Source: Thetidibacter halocola (GTDB lineage Bacteria > Pseudomonadota > Alphaproteobacteria > Rhodobacterales > Rhodobacteraceae). From it: a stretch of 64,000 bases of DNA. Position numbers and translations under genes: made by a program. Positions within the stretch are counted from its first letter, which is position 1, and each line of letters begins with the position of its first letter. A model generated the notes under the pieces. It worked only from the letters and a program-made list of their open reading frames with translations. It did not search any database and had not been told where the DNA came from. The stretch spans positions 186,001 to 250,000 of the forward strand of contig NZ_JAGTUU010000003.1 in NCBI RefSeq assembly GCF_018224955.1. Reading direction: 5' to 3'. This document shows positions 27,579 to 36,168 of this stretch, in pieces.

Positions 27579-28552
27579 GATGCGGCTCCCGAGATGCGCA
27601 CGCGCGGGTCGAGCAGCGTATAGATCACGTCCACGATCAGGTTGATGGTGATGAAGATCAGCACCGTCATCATCAGGTAGGCGACGATCACCGGGCGATC
27701 CAAGGTCAGGATCGAGTCGATCAGCAGCTTGCCCATGCCGGGCCAGGCAAAGACCGTCTCGGTCACCACGGCGAAGGCGATCATCGAGCCCAGCTCCAGC
27801 CCCAGCACCGTGACGATGGGGATCATGATGTTCTTGAGCACGTGGACAAAGAGGATGCGGGTTTCCGACACGCCCTTGGCGCGGGCGAATTTCACGTAGT
27901 CCTGCACCAGCGCCTCCTGCGTTCCGGCGCGGGCCAGGCGCGTCACCAGCGACGCCTTGTATAGCGCCAGCGTCAGCGCGGGCAGGATCATGTATTGCAG
28001 ACCGCCTTCGGCAAAGATCGACAGGCGGACGCCCAGCACCTCTACCGTGTCGCCGCGCCCCGTCGAGGGCAGCCATCGCAACTCGACCGCGAAGATCAGG
28101 ATCAGCAGCATCCCCACCCAGAAATTCGGCAGCGAAAAGCCGAAGATTGAACCGGTCATGATCGCGCGGCCCTGCCAGCGGTCGGACTTGTAGCCGGCAT
28201 AGACGCCCAGCGGCACGCCGATCAGGACGGAGAAGAAAAGGCCCAGTGCCGCCAGTTCCAGCGTCGCGGGCATGTAATGCAGGATCAGTTGCACCGCCGG
28301 TTCGCCATGCACGAAACTGCGGCCGAGATCGCCCTGCAGCGCATTGCCGAGGAAGGTCAGGAACTGCATCCAGATCGGCTGGTCAAAGCCGAAACGCTCC
28401 ATCGTCGCCTCGATCTCGGCCGGGGTCGCGTCGGGCGAGATCAGGATGTCGACGGGATTGCCGACCATGTAGATGCCGAAGAAGACGATCACCATCATCG
28501 CCAGGGCGACAAAGATCGACTGGGCGATGCGCCTCAGCAGGTAGACCAGCAT
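27575..28552 (-). CDS. Dipeptide ABC transporter permease (DppB type)
   Basis: 325-residue permease starting MLVYLLRRIAQSIFVALAMM, the standard DppB opening with TM1. The periplasmic loop contains RFGFDQPIWMQFLTFLGNAL and DLGRSFVHGEPAVQLI, and the EAA loop reads DYVKFARAKGVSETRILFVH. The C-terminal YTLLDPRVRI motif is intact. It lies 63 nt after the binding-protein gene, and the gap holds a strong hairpin. Confidence 0.94.
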   Translation of the reverse strand: MLVYLLRRIAQSIFVALAMMVIVFFGIYMVGNPVDILISPDATPAEIEATMERFGFDQPIWMQFLTFLGNALQGDLGRSFVHGEPAVQLILHYMPATLELAALGLFFSVLIGVPLGVYAGYKSDRWQGRAIMTGSIFGFSLPNFWVGMLLILIFAVELRWLPSTGRGDTVEVLGVRLSIFAEGGLQYMILPALTLALYKASLVTRLARAGTQEALVQDYVKFARAKGVSETRILFVHVLKNIMIPIVTVLGLELGSMIAFAVVTETVFAWPGMGKLLIDSILTLDRPVIVAYLMMTVLIFITINLIVDVIYTLLDPRVRISGAAS

Positions 28553-28575
28553 TGTCGGGATCCTCGGCCAGAAAG

Positions 28576-28605
28576 GCCGCGCGGCAGGTCATCCCGCCGC
28601 GCGGC
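28576..28605 (-). promoter_or_regulatory. Intercistronic hairpin after the dppA-type gene
   Basis: Two copies of the self-complementary word GCCGCGCGGC (28576-28585 and 28596-28605) are separated by 10 nt and can form a 10-bp stem. It lies between the binding-protein stop (28616) and the DppB start (28552). No T run follows on the minus strand. It probably sets the ratio of binding protein to membrane components. Confidence 0.6.
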
Positions 28606-28615
28606 GCAGGTCACG

Positions 28616-30235
28616 TCACTGCGCGGGGCGCACGTCGTAGGGCAGGGTGTACTGGTCCACCCGCGGCGTGTAGCTGAGCGACTTCTTCATCGCCCAGGGC
28701 GTCACCTCGAAATGCAGCGGGATGATCGCCCAGTCGGCCATCGCGACGCGCGAGGCCTCGCGCAGCAGCTCCTGCCGCTTGGCATCGTCCACCGTGGCCA
28801 GCGCCTGCGTCAGCAGGTCGTCCATCGCCGTGTTGGAATACTGCCCGCGGTTCGTGCCGCCATAGCCGCGGCTCTTGTCCGGCGTGGCCAGCAGCGCCTT
28901 GAGCGGCGAGGACATCTCGCCCGTGCCCGAGCCCCAGCCAGCCAGGTAGGCCGAGAACTCGTGCGCGTTGCGGCGCGAGAAGAAGGTCGATGCGGTCGAG
29001 GCGTCGATCTCGGTCGTGATGCCGATCCGCGACCACATCTGCGCCACGGCCTGCGCGACCTGCGCGTCATTGATGTAGCGGTCGTTCGGCGTGCCGATGG
29101 TGATGCCGAACCCGTTCGGATAGCCCGCCTCGGTCAGCAGCGCCTTGGCGCGGTCCGCGTCAAAGCCCGGCGGGGGCATGTCGCCGTCCGCATGGGCGCC
29201 GAACATGCCGCCGGGCAGCAACTCGCCCGCCGCCACGGCCACACCGCCCATGATGCGGTCGACGATGGCGTCGCGGTTGATCGCGATCGACAGCGCCTCG
29301 CGCACGCGGATGTCCTTCAGCGGGTTCTTGCCGTCGGTGCCGGTGATCATCGGCGACGGTTCCTGCGCGTGGTCGAGGTGGATGTAGATCACCCGGTTGG
29401 AGATGCCTTGCACCGCCAGCAGGTCGTCCTGCCCCTTGATCCGGTCGAGATCCTGCAGCGGCGGGTTCTCGATCATGTCGACGTCACCGGCGAACAGCGC
29501 GGCGACGCGCGGTCCGGCCGAGGTCAGCGGCTTCATCTCGACCTTTTCCCACGGCGCAGGCTCACCCCAGTAATCCGGGTTGCGCACCAGCGTCACGCCC
29601 TCGCCGCGGCGGAAGCTTTCCATCAGGAAGGGGCCGGTGCCGATGGCGGCCGAGCCGTCGTTGAAGGCCTGCGTCGCTGGATAGGCCAAGTCGCCGCAGC
29701 CATCCGGGCTGAACTGGATCGACGCGCCGTCGACGCCGTTCGCCTTGGCCGAGATCACGCCCCAGGTCGAGACCTCGGTGGGCAGCAGCGGGTAGGGGCC
29801 GTCGGTCTTGATGACCAGCGTCAGCGGGTCCGGCACCTCGAAGCCCGCGATGGCCTTGGTGTAGGTGGTGAAGAGCGAGGGCGAATCCGGCACGCCGGGG
29901 ATGCGGCAGACGGAATAGATCACGTCATAGGCGTCGAAATCGGACCCGTCCGAGAATTTCACGCCCGGGCGCAGCTTGAACTCCCAGCTGGAATCGTCCA
30001 GCGGGCGCCAGCTTTCGGCCAGTTCGGGTAGCAGCGCCTGCGTCTCGTCGGTTCCGACGAGCGATTCGAACACGTTGCGGCGCAGCTGGTTGTTCGGGCC
30101 GACATTGTGGAAATGCGGGTCGGCCGAGCTGGGCTCGGACGCAACGCCGATGCGCAGCTCCTGGGCGGCCAGCGGCATGGCGGCAAGGCCCAGCGCCACC
30201 GCACAGGCGGTGAGGCGCAGATGTCTGGTCTTCAT
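28616..30235 (-). CDS. Dipeptide-type ABC transporter substrate-binding protein
   Basis: 539-residue SBP_bac_5 protein with a signal peptide (MKTRHLRLTACAVALGLAAM, cleavage after AAQ near 25). Typical segments are NVFESLVGTDETQALLPELA and LAESWRPLDDSSWEFKLRPG. This family binds peptides, opines, glutathione and similar ligands. The two deacylases at the end of the operon suggest an N-acylated amino acid or acyl-peptide. First gene of the operon, transcribed away from the LysR gene at 30406. Confidence 0.93.
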   Translation of the reverse strand: MKTRHLRLTACAVALGLAAMPLAAQELRIGVASEPSSADPHFHNVGPNNQLRRNVFESLVGTDETQALLPELAESWRPLDDSSWEFKLRPGVKFSDGSDFDAYDVIYSVCRIPGVPDSPSLFTTYTKAIAGFEVPDPLTLVIKTDGPYPLLPTEVSTWGVISAKANGVDGASIQFSPDGCGDLAYPATQAFNDGSAAIGTGPFLMESFRRGEGVTLVRNPDYWGEPAPWEKVEMKPLTSAGPRVAALFAGDVDMIENPPLQDLDRIKGQDDLLAVQGISNRVIYIHLDHAQEPSPMITGTDGKNPLKDIRVREALSIAINRDAIVDRIMGGVAVAAGELLPGGMFGAHADGDMPPPGFDADRAKALLTEAGYPNGFGITIGTPNDRYINDAQVAQAVAQMWSRIGITTEIDASTASTFFSRRNAHEFSAYLAGWGSGTGEMSSPLKALLATPDKSRGYGGTNRGQYSNTAMDDLLTQALATVDDAKRQELLREASRVAMADWAIIPLHFEVTPWAMKKSLSYTPRVDQYTLPYDVRPAQ

Positions 30236-30332
30236 GGTCGTCTCCCTGTTTGCCGGACTTCTGGATGCGTCCGTTTTCGCCTTTCGGCGGGTGGGGGAAG
30301 CCTAGCAGACGCGAAATGCATGGAAAGCGGCG

Positions 30333-30354
30333 ACATGATGCGCTTTCATCATGT
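30333..30354. promoter_or_regulatory. Candidate operator, perfect inverted repeat ACATGATG-N6-CATCATGT
   Basis: A perfect 8-bp inverted repeat with a 6-nt spacer lies in the 170-bp gap between the divergent dppA-type gene (30235) and the LysR gene (30406), about 100 bp upstream of the former. It is the only strong dyad in the gap and the best candidate site for that LysR protein. Confidence 0.55.
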
Positions 30355-30405
30355 AACAACAAGCGGAACGCATAGGGTGTCCGGCTTGCAGCAGAGGGAG
30401 GCGAG

Positions 30406-31293
30406 GTGGTGCGCAACAACTGGCATTCGATCCGCGAGTACGAGGCGCTGCGCGCGGTCATCACCTCGGGCACGACGAATGGCGCAGCGCGGCTGCTGGG
30501 CGTGTCGCAATCCGCGGTCAGCCGGTCCATCGGCCAGCTTGAGGCGCGGCTGAACCTGGTCCTGTTCGAGCGGCGCGGCGGGCGGCTGCGCCCCACGGCC
30601 GAGGGGCTGCGGCTGAACGGCAATCTCGACCGCCTGTTCGACGCCATCGCGGTGCTGAACGGCGCCGATCCCGAGGAACCGGGCAGCGGCACGCTGCGGC
30701 TGGCCGCGCCGCCCTCGCTGTCGCAGATGGTGGCCAACCAGATGGCCAGCTTCATCGCGCTGCATCCGGGACAGCGCCTGTCGCTGGAGACCTGCACCTC
30801 GTCTGGTCTCGTCAGCCGGATCAGCGAGGACGCGGTCGACCTCGGTTTCACCCATGCCGACCTGACCCATTCCTCGATGGAGCTGATCCCGTTCCACGAA
30901 AGCGTTGCGGTCTGCATCCTGCCACGGAACCATCCACTGGCGCGGCACGAGATCATCACGCCCGAGCACCTGCACGGGCAGGATTTCATCTCGATCCTGC
31001 GGCGGCACATCGTGCGCTCGCGGCTCGATCGGCTGTTCGCCGAGGCCGGGTCGGTGCCGAACCGCGTCGCCGAGGTGGCGACGGGCCTCAGCGCGGCGAC
31101 CCTGGTGCGGGCGGGCACGGGCGTCTCGGTGATCTGCCCCTTTCCGGTGGTGCGCGAGGACGACCAGACGCTGGTCGTGCGCCCCTTCCTGCCGCGCTTC
31201 ATCTACCGGACGTCCTTTGCCGTTTCGACGATGCGGCCGCTGTCGCGTGTCGCGCGCGCCTTCATGCGGCATGTCAAGCTGTCCCTGGCCTGA
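30406..31293 (+). CDS. LysR-family regulator
   Basis: 295-residue transcription factor. The N-terminal helix-turn-helix contains EYEALRAVITSGTTNGAARL and VSQSAVSRSIGQLEARLNLV. The effector domain begins about 85 (GTLRLAAPPSLSQMVANQ). It starts with GTG 30406 (GTG 30409 is also possible) after GAGGGAGGCGAG. It is divergent from the dipeptide-ABC operon, which it probably controls. Its stop touches that of the histidine kinase gene in the palindrome CCTGATCAGG (31289-31298). Confidence 0.92.
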   Translation: MVRNNWHSIREYEALRAVITSGTTNGAARLLGVSQSAVSRSIGQLEARLNLVLFERRGGRLRPTAEGLRLNGNLDRLFDAIAVLNGADPEEPGSGTLRLAAPPSLSQMVANQMASFIALHPGQRLSLETCTSSGLVSRISEDAVDLGFTHADLTHSSMELIPFHESVAVCILPRNHPLARHEIITPEHLHGQDFISILRRHIVRSRLDRLFAEAGSVPNRVAEVATGLSAATLVRAGTGVSVICPFPVVREDDQTLVVRPFLPRFIYRTSFAVSTMRPLSRVARAFMRHVKLSLA

Positions 31294-33885
31294 TCAGGTC
31301 TCGTCCTGCACCGGGGCCGCAGGGCTGGTGCGCAGGGCGGCGCGCGTGTCCTTCCAGCACAGGCACAGCGCCCGCCACGCCGCGTCGAGATCCTCGGTCG
31401 CGGCGCCGGGGGCGTCGCGCTCTAGCAGGCGCAGCCGGTCGCCCAGCGCCCGCGCGCCGTACACCCCGGCCGATCCGGCCAGTCGATGTGCCTCGGCAAC
31501 CAGCGCGGCACGGTCGGCGCCGGCTCCTGTGACGGGTGGCCCGTCGAAGAACGCGTCCATTTCGGACAGGAAGGCCCGGTAGGCGGTGCGCAGCCTTGCC
31601 GCGGGAAGGGTTGCGACCAGTTCGGACAGGTGCGCCTGGTCCAGCAGCTGGTCCAGCGGGTGATCCAGGGGGGCGTCCACGGCCTTCGTCGTGGCGCCGA
31701 CGGCGGTCGCCAGCGCCCGGCGCAGCGCCGCGACGCTGAGCGGCTTGACCAGAACGTCGGTCATGCCGGCGGCGCGGAAGGCGTCCAGTTCCTCGGGCAT
31801 GGCATGGGCGGTAGTGGCGATGACCGGGATCTCGGCAAGGCCGTTGCCGCGCGCCCGGATCGCCCGCGTGGCCTCCAGCCCGTCCATTCCGGGCATGGAG
31901 ATGTCCATCAGGATCGCGTCGAAGGCGCGGCCTTGCGCCGCCTGCACGCCTTCGCGCCCGTCATGCGCCGTGACCACGTGATGGCCGTCGCGTTCCAGCA
32001 TCTCGCGCGCCACCATTCGGTTAGTCGGGTTGTCCTCGACCAGAAGGATGTCCAGCGGCGGGATGGCGACGCCCTGGTGGTCCGGCGCCTCAGCGCACTC
32101 TGGTTCGGCGGCGGCTGTCCTGCCTTCGCTGTCATGCGGCGGCGCCAGCGGCAGACGCAGCCAGAACACGCTGCCCTCGCCCGGCTCGCTTTCGGCGCCC
32201 AGCGTGCCGCCCATCGCGGTAGCCAGCCGCCGCGAGATCGCCAGTCCAAGGCCCGTGCCGCCCGTCGCCCGTCGGTAAGAGGCGTCGACGGTGACGAAAT
32301 CGCCGAAGATCCGCTCGATATCCTCCTCGGCGATGCCGATGCCGGTGTCGATGACGCGGATCTCGACCTCGTCGAGTCCCGACATGCATTCTGTCTCGAT
32401 GATCACCTCGCCGTCACGGGTGAAATTCAGCGCGTTGCTCACGAGGTTCAGCAGGATGTGCCGGATCCGGTTATGGTCGCCATGCACCTCGTGCAGCGCC
32501 GGGCTGGGCGGCGCCAACCGCAGCCGGTTGCCGCGCTCGACCGCGCGGCCGGTCTGGCCCTCGACGATCTCGCGCAACAGCGCCACCAGGTCGAAACGGG
32601 TGCGGTGCATCGCCATCTTGCCGGCGTCCAGCCGCGAGATGTCGAGCACGTCGTTCACATGGCCCAGCAGGGTGCGCCCGGAATTGCGGATGATGCGCAG
32701 GTAGCGGCGGTGGCGGGCATCCAGTGTGTCGGGGTCGAACAGTTCCAGCGTGCCCAGCATCCCGTTGAGCGGCGTGCGCATCTCGTGGCTCATCACCGCC
32801 AGCAGCTCGGCCTTGGACTTTTCCCCGGCTACGGCGCGGTCGTGCGCTTTGCGCAGCGTGTTCTCCGCCTCGACCCGGTCCGAGATGTCGCGCATGAAGC
32901 CGATGATGATGTCGCCCTCGGGCGCACGGGCGGCGGCCAGTGCCAGGTCGACCGGGAACTCCGTGCCGTCGCGGTGCAGCGCCTGCATCTGGACGATGCC
33001 ATGGCCGATGACGTGCTTTTCACGGGTGGTGCGGTAATGCTCCATCCCCTTGCGGTGCATTTCGCGCACCGGTTCCGGCACGATCAGGCGGCTCATCTCG
33101 GCGCCCATCGCCTCGGCGCGGGAAAAGCCGAAGGTGCGTTCGGCGGCCTCGTTGTATTCGATGATCTTCCCGTCCAGGTCCGTCACCACGATCGCGTCGA
33201 GCGAGGTGGCGACGATGGTCTGCATCCGCTCGCTGACCTGGCGAAGGTCGCTGGTCGCATTTTGCATCCGGCGCAGCAGCCGTGCCAGCGCCACGACCAA
33301 TAGCAGCAGCAGCAACAAAAGCACGGTGGTCAGCGCAGCGATGTCCAGCAGCGTGCGCGAGATGCTGGCGCGGCGCTGGTCGCTGAGGCGGGAGAAGATT
33401 TCGATGCCCGCCAGGGCGGTCTGCCGCAACAGGCCCTGCGCGTTGCGCGCCTCGGCGATCAGGACGGGCAACTGCGCCTGCAACGCGGCGTCGGGCCCGT
33501 CGATCACCGGGGTCGTCCGGTCGAAGATGGTGTCCAGTTCGGCCAAGGCCGCGGCGACGCCGTCATCCGCCCGCAGCTCGGCGTAAACCGGGCTGTCGCG
33601 CAGCGTGGCGACGCGGCTGTAGAGGATGTCGAACCTCAGCCGCACGGCGCTCAGCCGGGGCTGGTCCGCCACGCTTTGCCGCGCAGCCTCGGACTCCAGT
33701 TCCATGGCCTCGACTTCGGCCTGCGACAACGTCCATTCCACGTTGTCGGAAGAGGCCGACGCCAGCGAGTGCAACTGTGTCCGCACGTCGGACACGAAGT
33801 AGATAAGAGCGGTCATGAGAAGCGCCACCACGAGGACCAATAGTCCTCTCAGCGTGGTCTTGCTTCCCATGATCCAGTCCGTCAT
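31294..33885 (-). CDS. Hybrid sensor histidine kinase (PAS-HisKA-HATPase-REC-HPt)
   Basis: 863 residues. TM1 is at about 12-32, a periplasmic helical region follows to 177, and TM2 (Leu-rich) is at about 178-201. A PAS domain covers about 216-340 (IVATSLDAIVVTDLDGKIIE). HisKA has H366 in AVMSHEMRTPLNGMLGTLEL. The HATPase N and G boxes are LLNLVSNALNFTRDG and GGTGLGLAIS. The receiver has Asp660 (AILMDISMPGMDGLEATRAI). The C-terminal HPt has H799 (AEAHRLAGSAG). All phosphorelay residues are intact. ATG 33885 is preferred over TTG 33915 because AGGGGTGA lies upstream. The likely output is the response regulator at 34683. Confidence 0.93.
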   Translation of the reverse strand: MTDWIMGSKTTLRGLLVLVVALLMTALIYFVSDVRTQLHSLASASSDNVEWTLSQAEVEAMELESEAARQSVADQPRLSAVRLRFDILYSRVATLRDSPVYAELRADDGVAAALAELDTIFDRTTPVIDGPDAALQAQLPVLIAEARNAQGLLRQTALAGIEIFSRLSDQRRASISRTLLDIAALTTVLLLLLLLLVVALARLLRRMQNATSDLRQVSERMQTIVATSLDAIVVTDLDGKIIEYNEAAERTFGFSRAEAMGAEMSRLIVPEPVREMHRKGMEHYRTTREKHVIGHGIVQMQALHRDGTEFPVDLALAAARAPEGDIIIGFMRDISDRVEAENTLRKAHDRAVAGEKSKAELLAVMSHEMRTPLNGMLGTLELFDPDTLDARHRRYLRIIRNSGRTLLGHVNDVLDISRLDAGKMAMHRTRFDLVALLREIVEGQTGRAVERGNRLRLAPPSPALHEVHGDHNRIRHILLNLVSNALNFTRDGEVIIETECMSGLDEVEIRVIDTGIGIAEEDIERIFGDFVTVDASYRRATGGTGLGLAISRRLATAMGGTLGAESEPGEGSVFWLRLPLAPPHDSEGRTAAAEPECAEAPDHQGVAIPPLDILLVEDNPTNRMVAREMLERDGHHVVTAHDGREGVQAAQGRAFDAILMDISMPGMDGLEATRAIRARGNGLAEIPVIATTAHAMPEELDAFRAAGMTDVLVKPLSVAALRRALATAVGATTKAVDAPLDHPLDQLLDQAHLSELVATLPAARLRTAYRAFLSEMDAFFDGPPVTGAGADRAALVAEAHRLAGSAGVYGARALGDRLRLLERDAPGAATEDLDAAWRALCLCWKDTRAALRTSPAAPVQDET

Positions 33886-33928
33886 GCCGCGTTTCACCCC
33901 TCGATCCTTCCCCAAGGAAAGAGGGGCG

Positions 33929-34450
33929 TCAACGTGTTACGGCAAGCCGGTCGAGTTGCCAGATGCTCCGTGAGTAGTAGACTTCTGACTTGAATTTCTG
34001 ATCGGCATCGAAAGGGTAGACAATCCAGAGCGGGCCCTTGTCCCGCACCGACATGGGTTCCCCGTTCCGGTCCATCGCCAGCAGTGCGGATCCCTCCAGC
34101 GCGTCGTCCACCGGGATCTGCACCGCGTAGTCGTTCAGCGCGGTGGCGGTGATCGCGGTGCCCTCGGCGCCCACGGCGGTCAGGACCGCGGCAAGGCGCG
34201 GCCCGGTAAAGGTCTGTTCGCCGTCAGTCCAGATCGTCGAGGTGGTCACGCTGTCCTGGCCCAGGGCTATCAGCATCTCGCGGTCGAAATGCGCCTCGTC
34301 CCCGGCATTGGTCATGGTTATGTCGCCGCTGACGCGCAACAGGACGGGTCCTTGCGGCTGCGGCAGTTCCCCGGCCGCGGCCATGCCAAGCCCGGTTGCC
34401 GCGAGGGCGATGGCAATGCCGAAAACTCTGCCTGCCCGGACCAAGCGCAC
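33929..34450 (-). CDS. Small periplasmic protein, molybdopterin-oxidoreductase-like fold
   Basis: 173 residues with a clear signal peptide (GIAIALAATGLGMAAAGELP, cleavage near 27). The body resembles the sulfite-oxidase-like Oxidored_molyb domain in miniature: FTGPRLAAVLTAVGAEGTAI, TALNDYAVQIPVDD and GPLWIVYPFDAD. The Cys that ligates molybdenum is absent, so it is probably not an enzyme. It lies directly upstream of the hybrid kinase in the same direction, 43 nt apart, so it may be a ligand-sensing partner of the kinase. Confidence 0.6.
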   Translation of the reverse strand: MRLVRAGRVFGIAIALAATGLGMAAAGELPQPQGPVLLRVSGDITMTNAGDEAHFDREMLIALGQDSVTTSTIWTDGEQTFTGPRLAAVLTAVGAEGTAITATALNDYAVQIPVDDALEGSALLAMDRNGEPMSVRDKGPLWIVYPFDADQKFKSEVYYSRSIWQLDRLAVTR

Positions 34451-34524
34451 AAAATGGTTCCTTTCAATGCTGTTCTTGGACCCTCAATCGCACACTCTGT
34501 CCCTGTTGTCGCGGTTCCGGCAGC

Positions 34525-34595
34525 ATAGGGCGCCTATCCTTTCGTATAGGGCACGGCATCATCGGCTTTTCGGAGGCCTGCGGCATCCGAAAAGC
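34525..34595. promoter_or_regulatory. Repeats in the divergent kinase / response-regulator promoter
   Basis: The 232-bp gap between the periplasmic protein gene and the response regulator holds two direct copies of ATAGGGC (34525 and 34546, 21 bp apart). It also holds a perfect 10-bp inverted repeat, GCTTTTCGGA (34565-34574) with TCCGAAAAGC (34586-34595). Same-face spacing of the direct repeats suits a NarL/LuxR-type regulator; the dyad may be a second site or a hairpin. Confidence 0.4.
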
Positions 34596-34682
34596 GAGGG
34601 GCCTTCTATCCCGCGGGCCGCGGCGGCCGGCGCACTGGTCTTTCCCGGCCATCTCGCTATGGTCGTCTGAACCGCGGGGCTG

Positions 34683-35303
34683 ATGGAGCAGGCCTTTTCG
34701 ATGCGCATACTTGTCGCCGACGACCATGACCTTGTCCGCGAAACCATAGCGGCCTTCCTGAGTGCCGCAGACATCGCCGAAGTGCGGGGCGTGGCCACGC
34801 TGGACGCGGCCGTGGCCCTGGCCGAGGAAAGCGGCAGTTTCGACCTCGTGCTGCTGGACTACGACATGCCCGGCATGCGCGGACTCGAGGGTCTGGCGCG
34901 GATGCGGGTCGCCAACAACGGCAGGCCGGTGGCGATTCTGTCGGGCACCGCCACGCGCGAGGTCGCCGAGGCCGCGCTCGAGGCGGGGGCGCAGGGTTTC
35001 ATCCCCAAGACGCTGGCGGCCAGGTCGCTGCTGACGGCGGCGCGGTTCATGGCGGCGGGCGAGATCTATGCGCCCTTCGACTTCATGAACGGGCGTGGCG
35101 AGACGGCGGACGAGACGCTGACACGGCGCGAATACGACATGCTGCGCGGCATCTGCGAGGGCAAGTCCAACAAGGAGATCGCCCGCGACCACGACCTTCA
35201 GGAGGTCACGGTCAAGCTGCATGTCAAGACGCTGACGCGCAAGCTGGGCGCCCGCAACCGCACCCAGGCCGCGATGATCGCCCGCGACCGCGGTTTGGTC
35301 TGA
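34683..35303 (+). CDS. Response regulator, NarL/LuxR (FixJ) type
   Basis: 206 residues. The receiver domain is at about 7-120, with acidic pocket ADDHD, phospho-acceptor D59 (LVLLDYDMPGMRGLEGL) and Lys109 (FIPKT). The LuxR-type helix-turn-helix is at about 140-206 (TRREYDMLRGICEGKSNKEI, LQEVTVKLHVKTLTRKLGAR). It is transcribed away from the periplasmic protein and hybrid kinase genes and is the natural endpoint of that phosphorelay. An in-frame ATG at 34701 is a possible alternative start. Confidence 0.92.
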   Translation: MEQAFSMRILVADDHDLVRETIAAFLSAADIAEVRGVATLDAAVALAEESGSFDLVLLDYDMPGMRGLEGLARMRVANNGRPVAILSGTATREVAEAALEAGAQGFIPKTLAARSLLTAARFMAAGEIYAPFDFMNGRGETADETLTRREYDMLRGICEGKSNKEIARDHDLQEVTVKLHVKTLTRKLGARNRTQAAMIARDRGLV

Positions 35304-35400
35304 CCGCCATCAACGACGCATCGCGGCGTGATTCTGCCCGGCCATCTCAGGCGGGCGCGCCATGTCCCTTGCGGGGATGACGGGATGTCGGGCCGGGGGC

Positions 35401-36168
35401 CTAGGACAGACTCTGCGACCGCCGGGCATGCAGCCAGCCCAGCGTGTCGTCGGAAGAGCCGCCGGGCTTGTATTCCGCGCCCAGCGGCCGGCTCCAGCCC
35501 AGCGCGGCGATGCGGTCGAAGACATAGTTGTAATCCATCTCGCCATGATCCGGCGCGCCACGGTCGGGCACGGCGGCGAACTGGATATGGCCGATCAGCG
35601 GCAGCAGCGCGGCAAGCCGCGTGACCACATCGCCCTCTGTCCGCCCGACATGGTAGCAGTCGAACATCAGTTTCATGCCCGGCAGGTCCAGATCTGCCAG
35701 CAATGCAGCGGCCTGGTCGGTCGTGCGCAGGAAATAGCCCGGTGCGTCGTGACGGTTCAGCGGCTCGATCAGCAGGGTGATCGCATCCGGGCAAGCCGTG
35801 CGGGCATACCGCAGGTTCGCCAGGAAAGCCGCGTGGGCCTCTGGTCCCTCGGCGAAACCGGCCATGACATGGATCGCCTGCGCGCCCACGGCGACGGCAT
35901 AGGCGATGGCCTGGTCGATGGCGGCGCGGGCCTCTGCCTCGCGGCCGGGCAGGGCGGACAGGCCGTTCTCGCCCGGATTGCCGCGGATCGTGTTCAGCCC
36001 CAGCATCGGCAGGCCGGTCTGGTCCAGCGCAGCGCGCACCTCGGCGGCAGGCGTGTCATAGGGCCAGTGGCATTCGACCGCGTCGAAGCCTGCCGCATGG
36101 GCGGCACGGATCGCGTCCGGCAGCGGGCGGTCGGCCCAGAGAAAGCCGAGATTGGCAGAGAATTTCAT
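35401..36168 (-). CDS. otnI: 2-oxo-tetronate isomerase (hydroxypyruvate isomerase family)
   Basis: 255-residue TIM-barrel isomerase (AP endonuclease 2 / Hyi family). Active-site segments include FDAVECHWPYDTPAAEVRAA, ITLLIEPLNRHDAPGYFL (catalytic Glu), LMFDCYHVGRTEGDVV and GAEYKPGG (second Glu). With otnK and otnC beside it, the expected reaction is 2-oxo-tetronate to 3-oxo-tetronate. ATG 36168 is chosen because it overlaps the otnC stop by 4 nt; ATG 36177 is possible. Confidence 0.9.
   Translation of the reverse strand: MKFSANLGFLWADRPLPDAIRAAHAAGFDAVECHWPYDTPAAEVRAALDQTGLPMLGLNTIRGNPGENGLSALPGREAEARAAIDQAIAYAVAVGAQAIHVMAGFAEGPEAHAAFLANLRYARTACPDAITLLIEPLNRHDAPGYFLRTTDQAAALLADLDLPGMKLMFDCYHVGRTEGDVVTRLAALLPLIGHIQFAAVPDRGAPDHGEMDYNYVFDRIAALGWSRPLGAEYKPGGSSDDTLGWLHARRSQSLS

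Noticed and set aside
28277-30031. 584-codon plus-strand frame opposite the dipeptide-binding protein
   Set aside because: Antisense to a protein with signal peptide and family motifs; His/Arg/Gln-rich composition.
33886-33915. TTG start of the hybrid kinase
   Set aside because: ATG 33885 has a better-placed ribosome site and gives the same domain content; TTG cannot be excluded fully.
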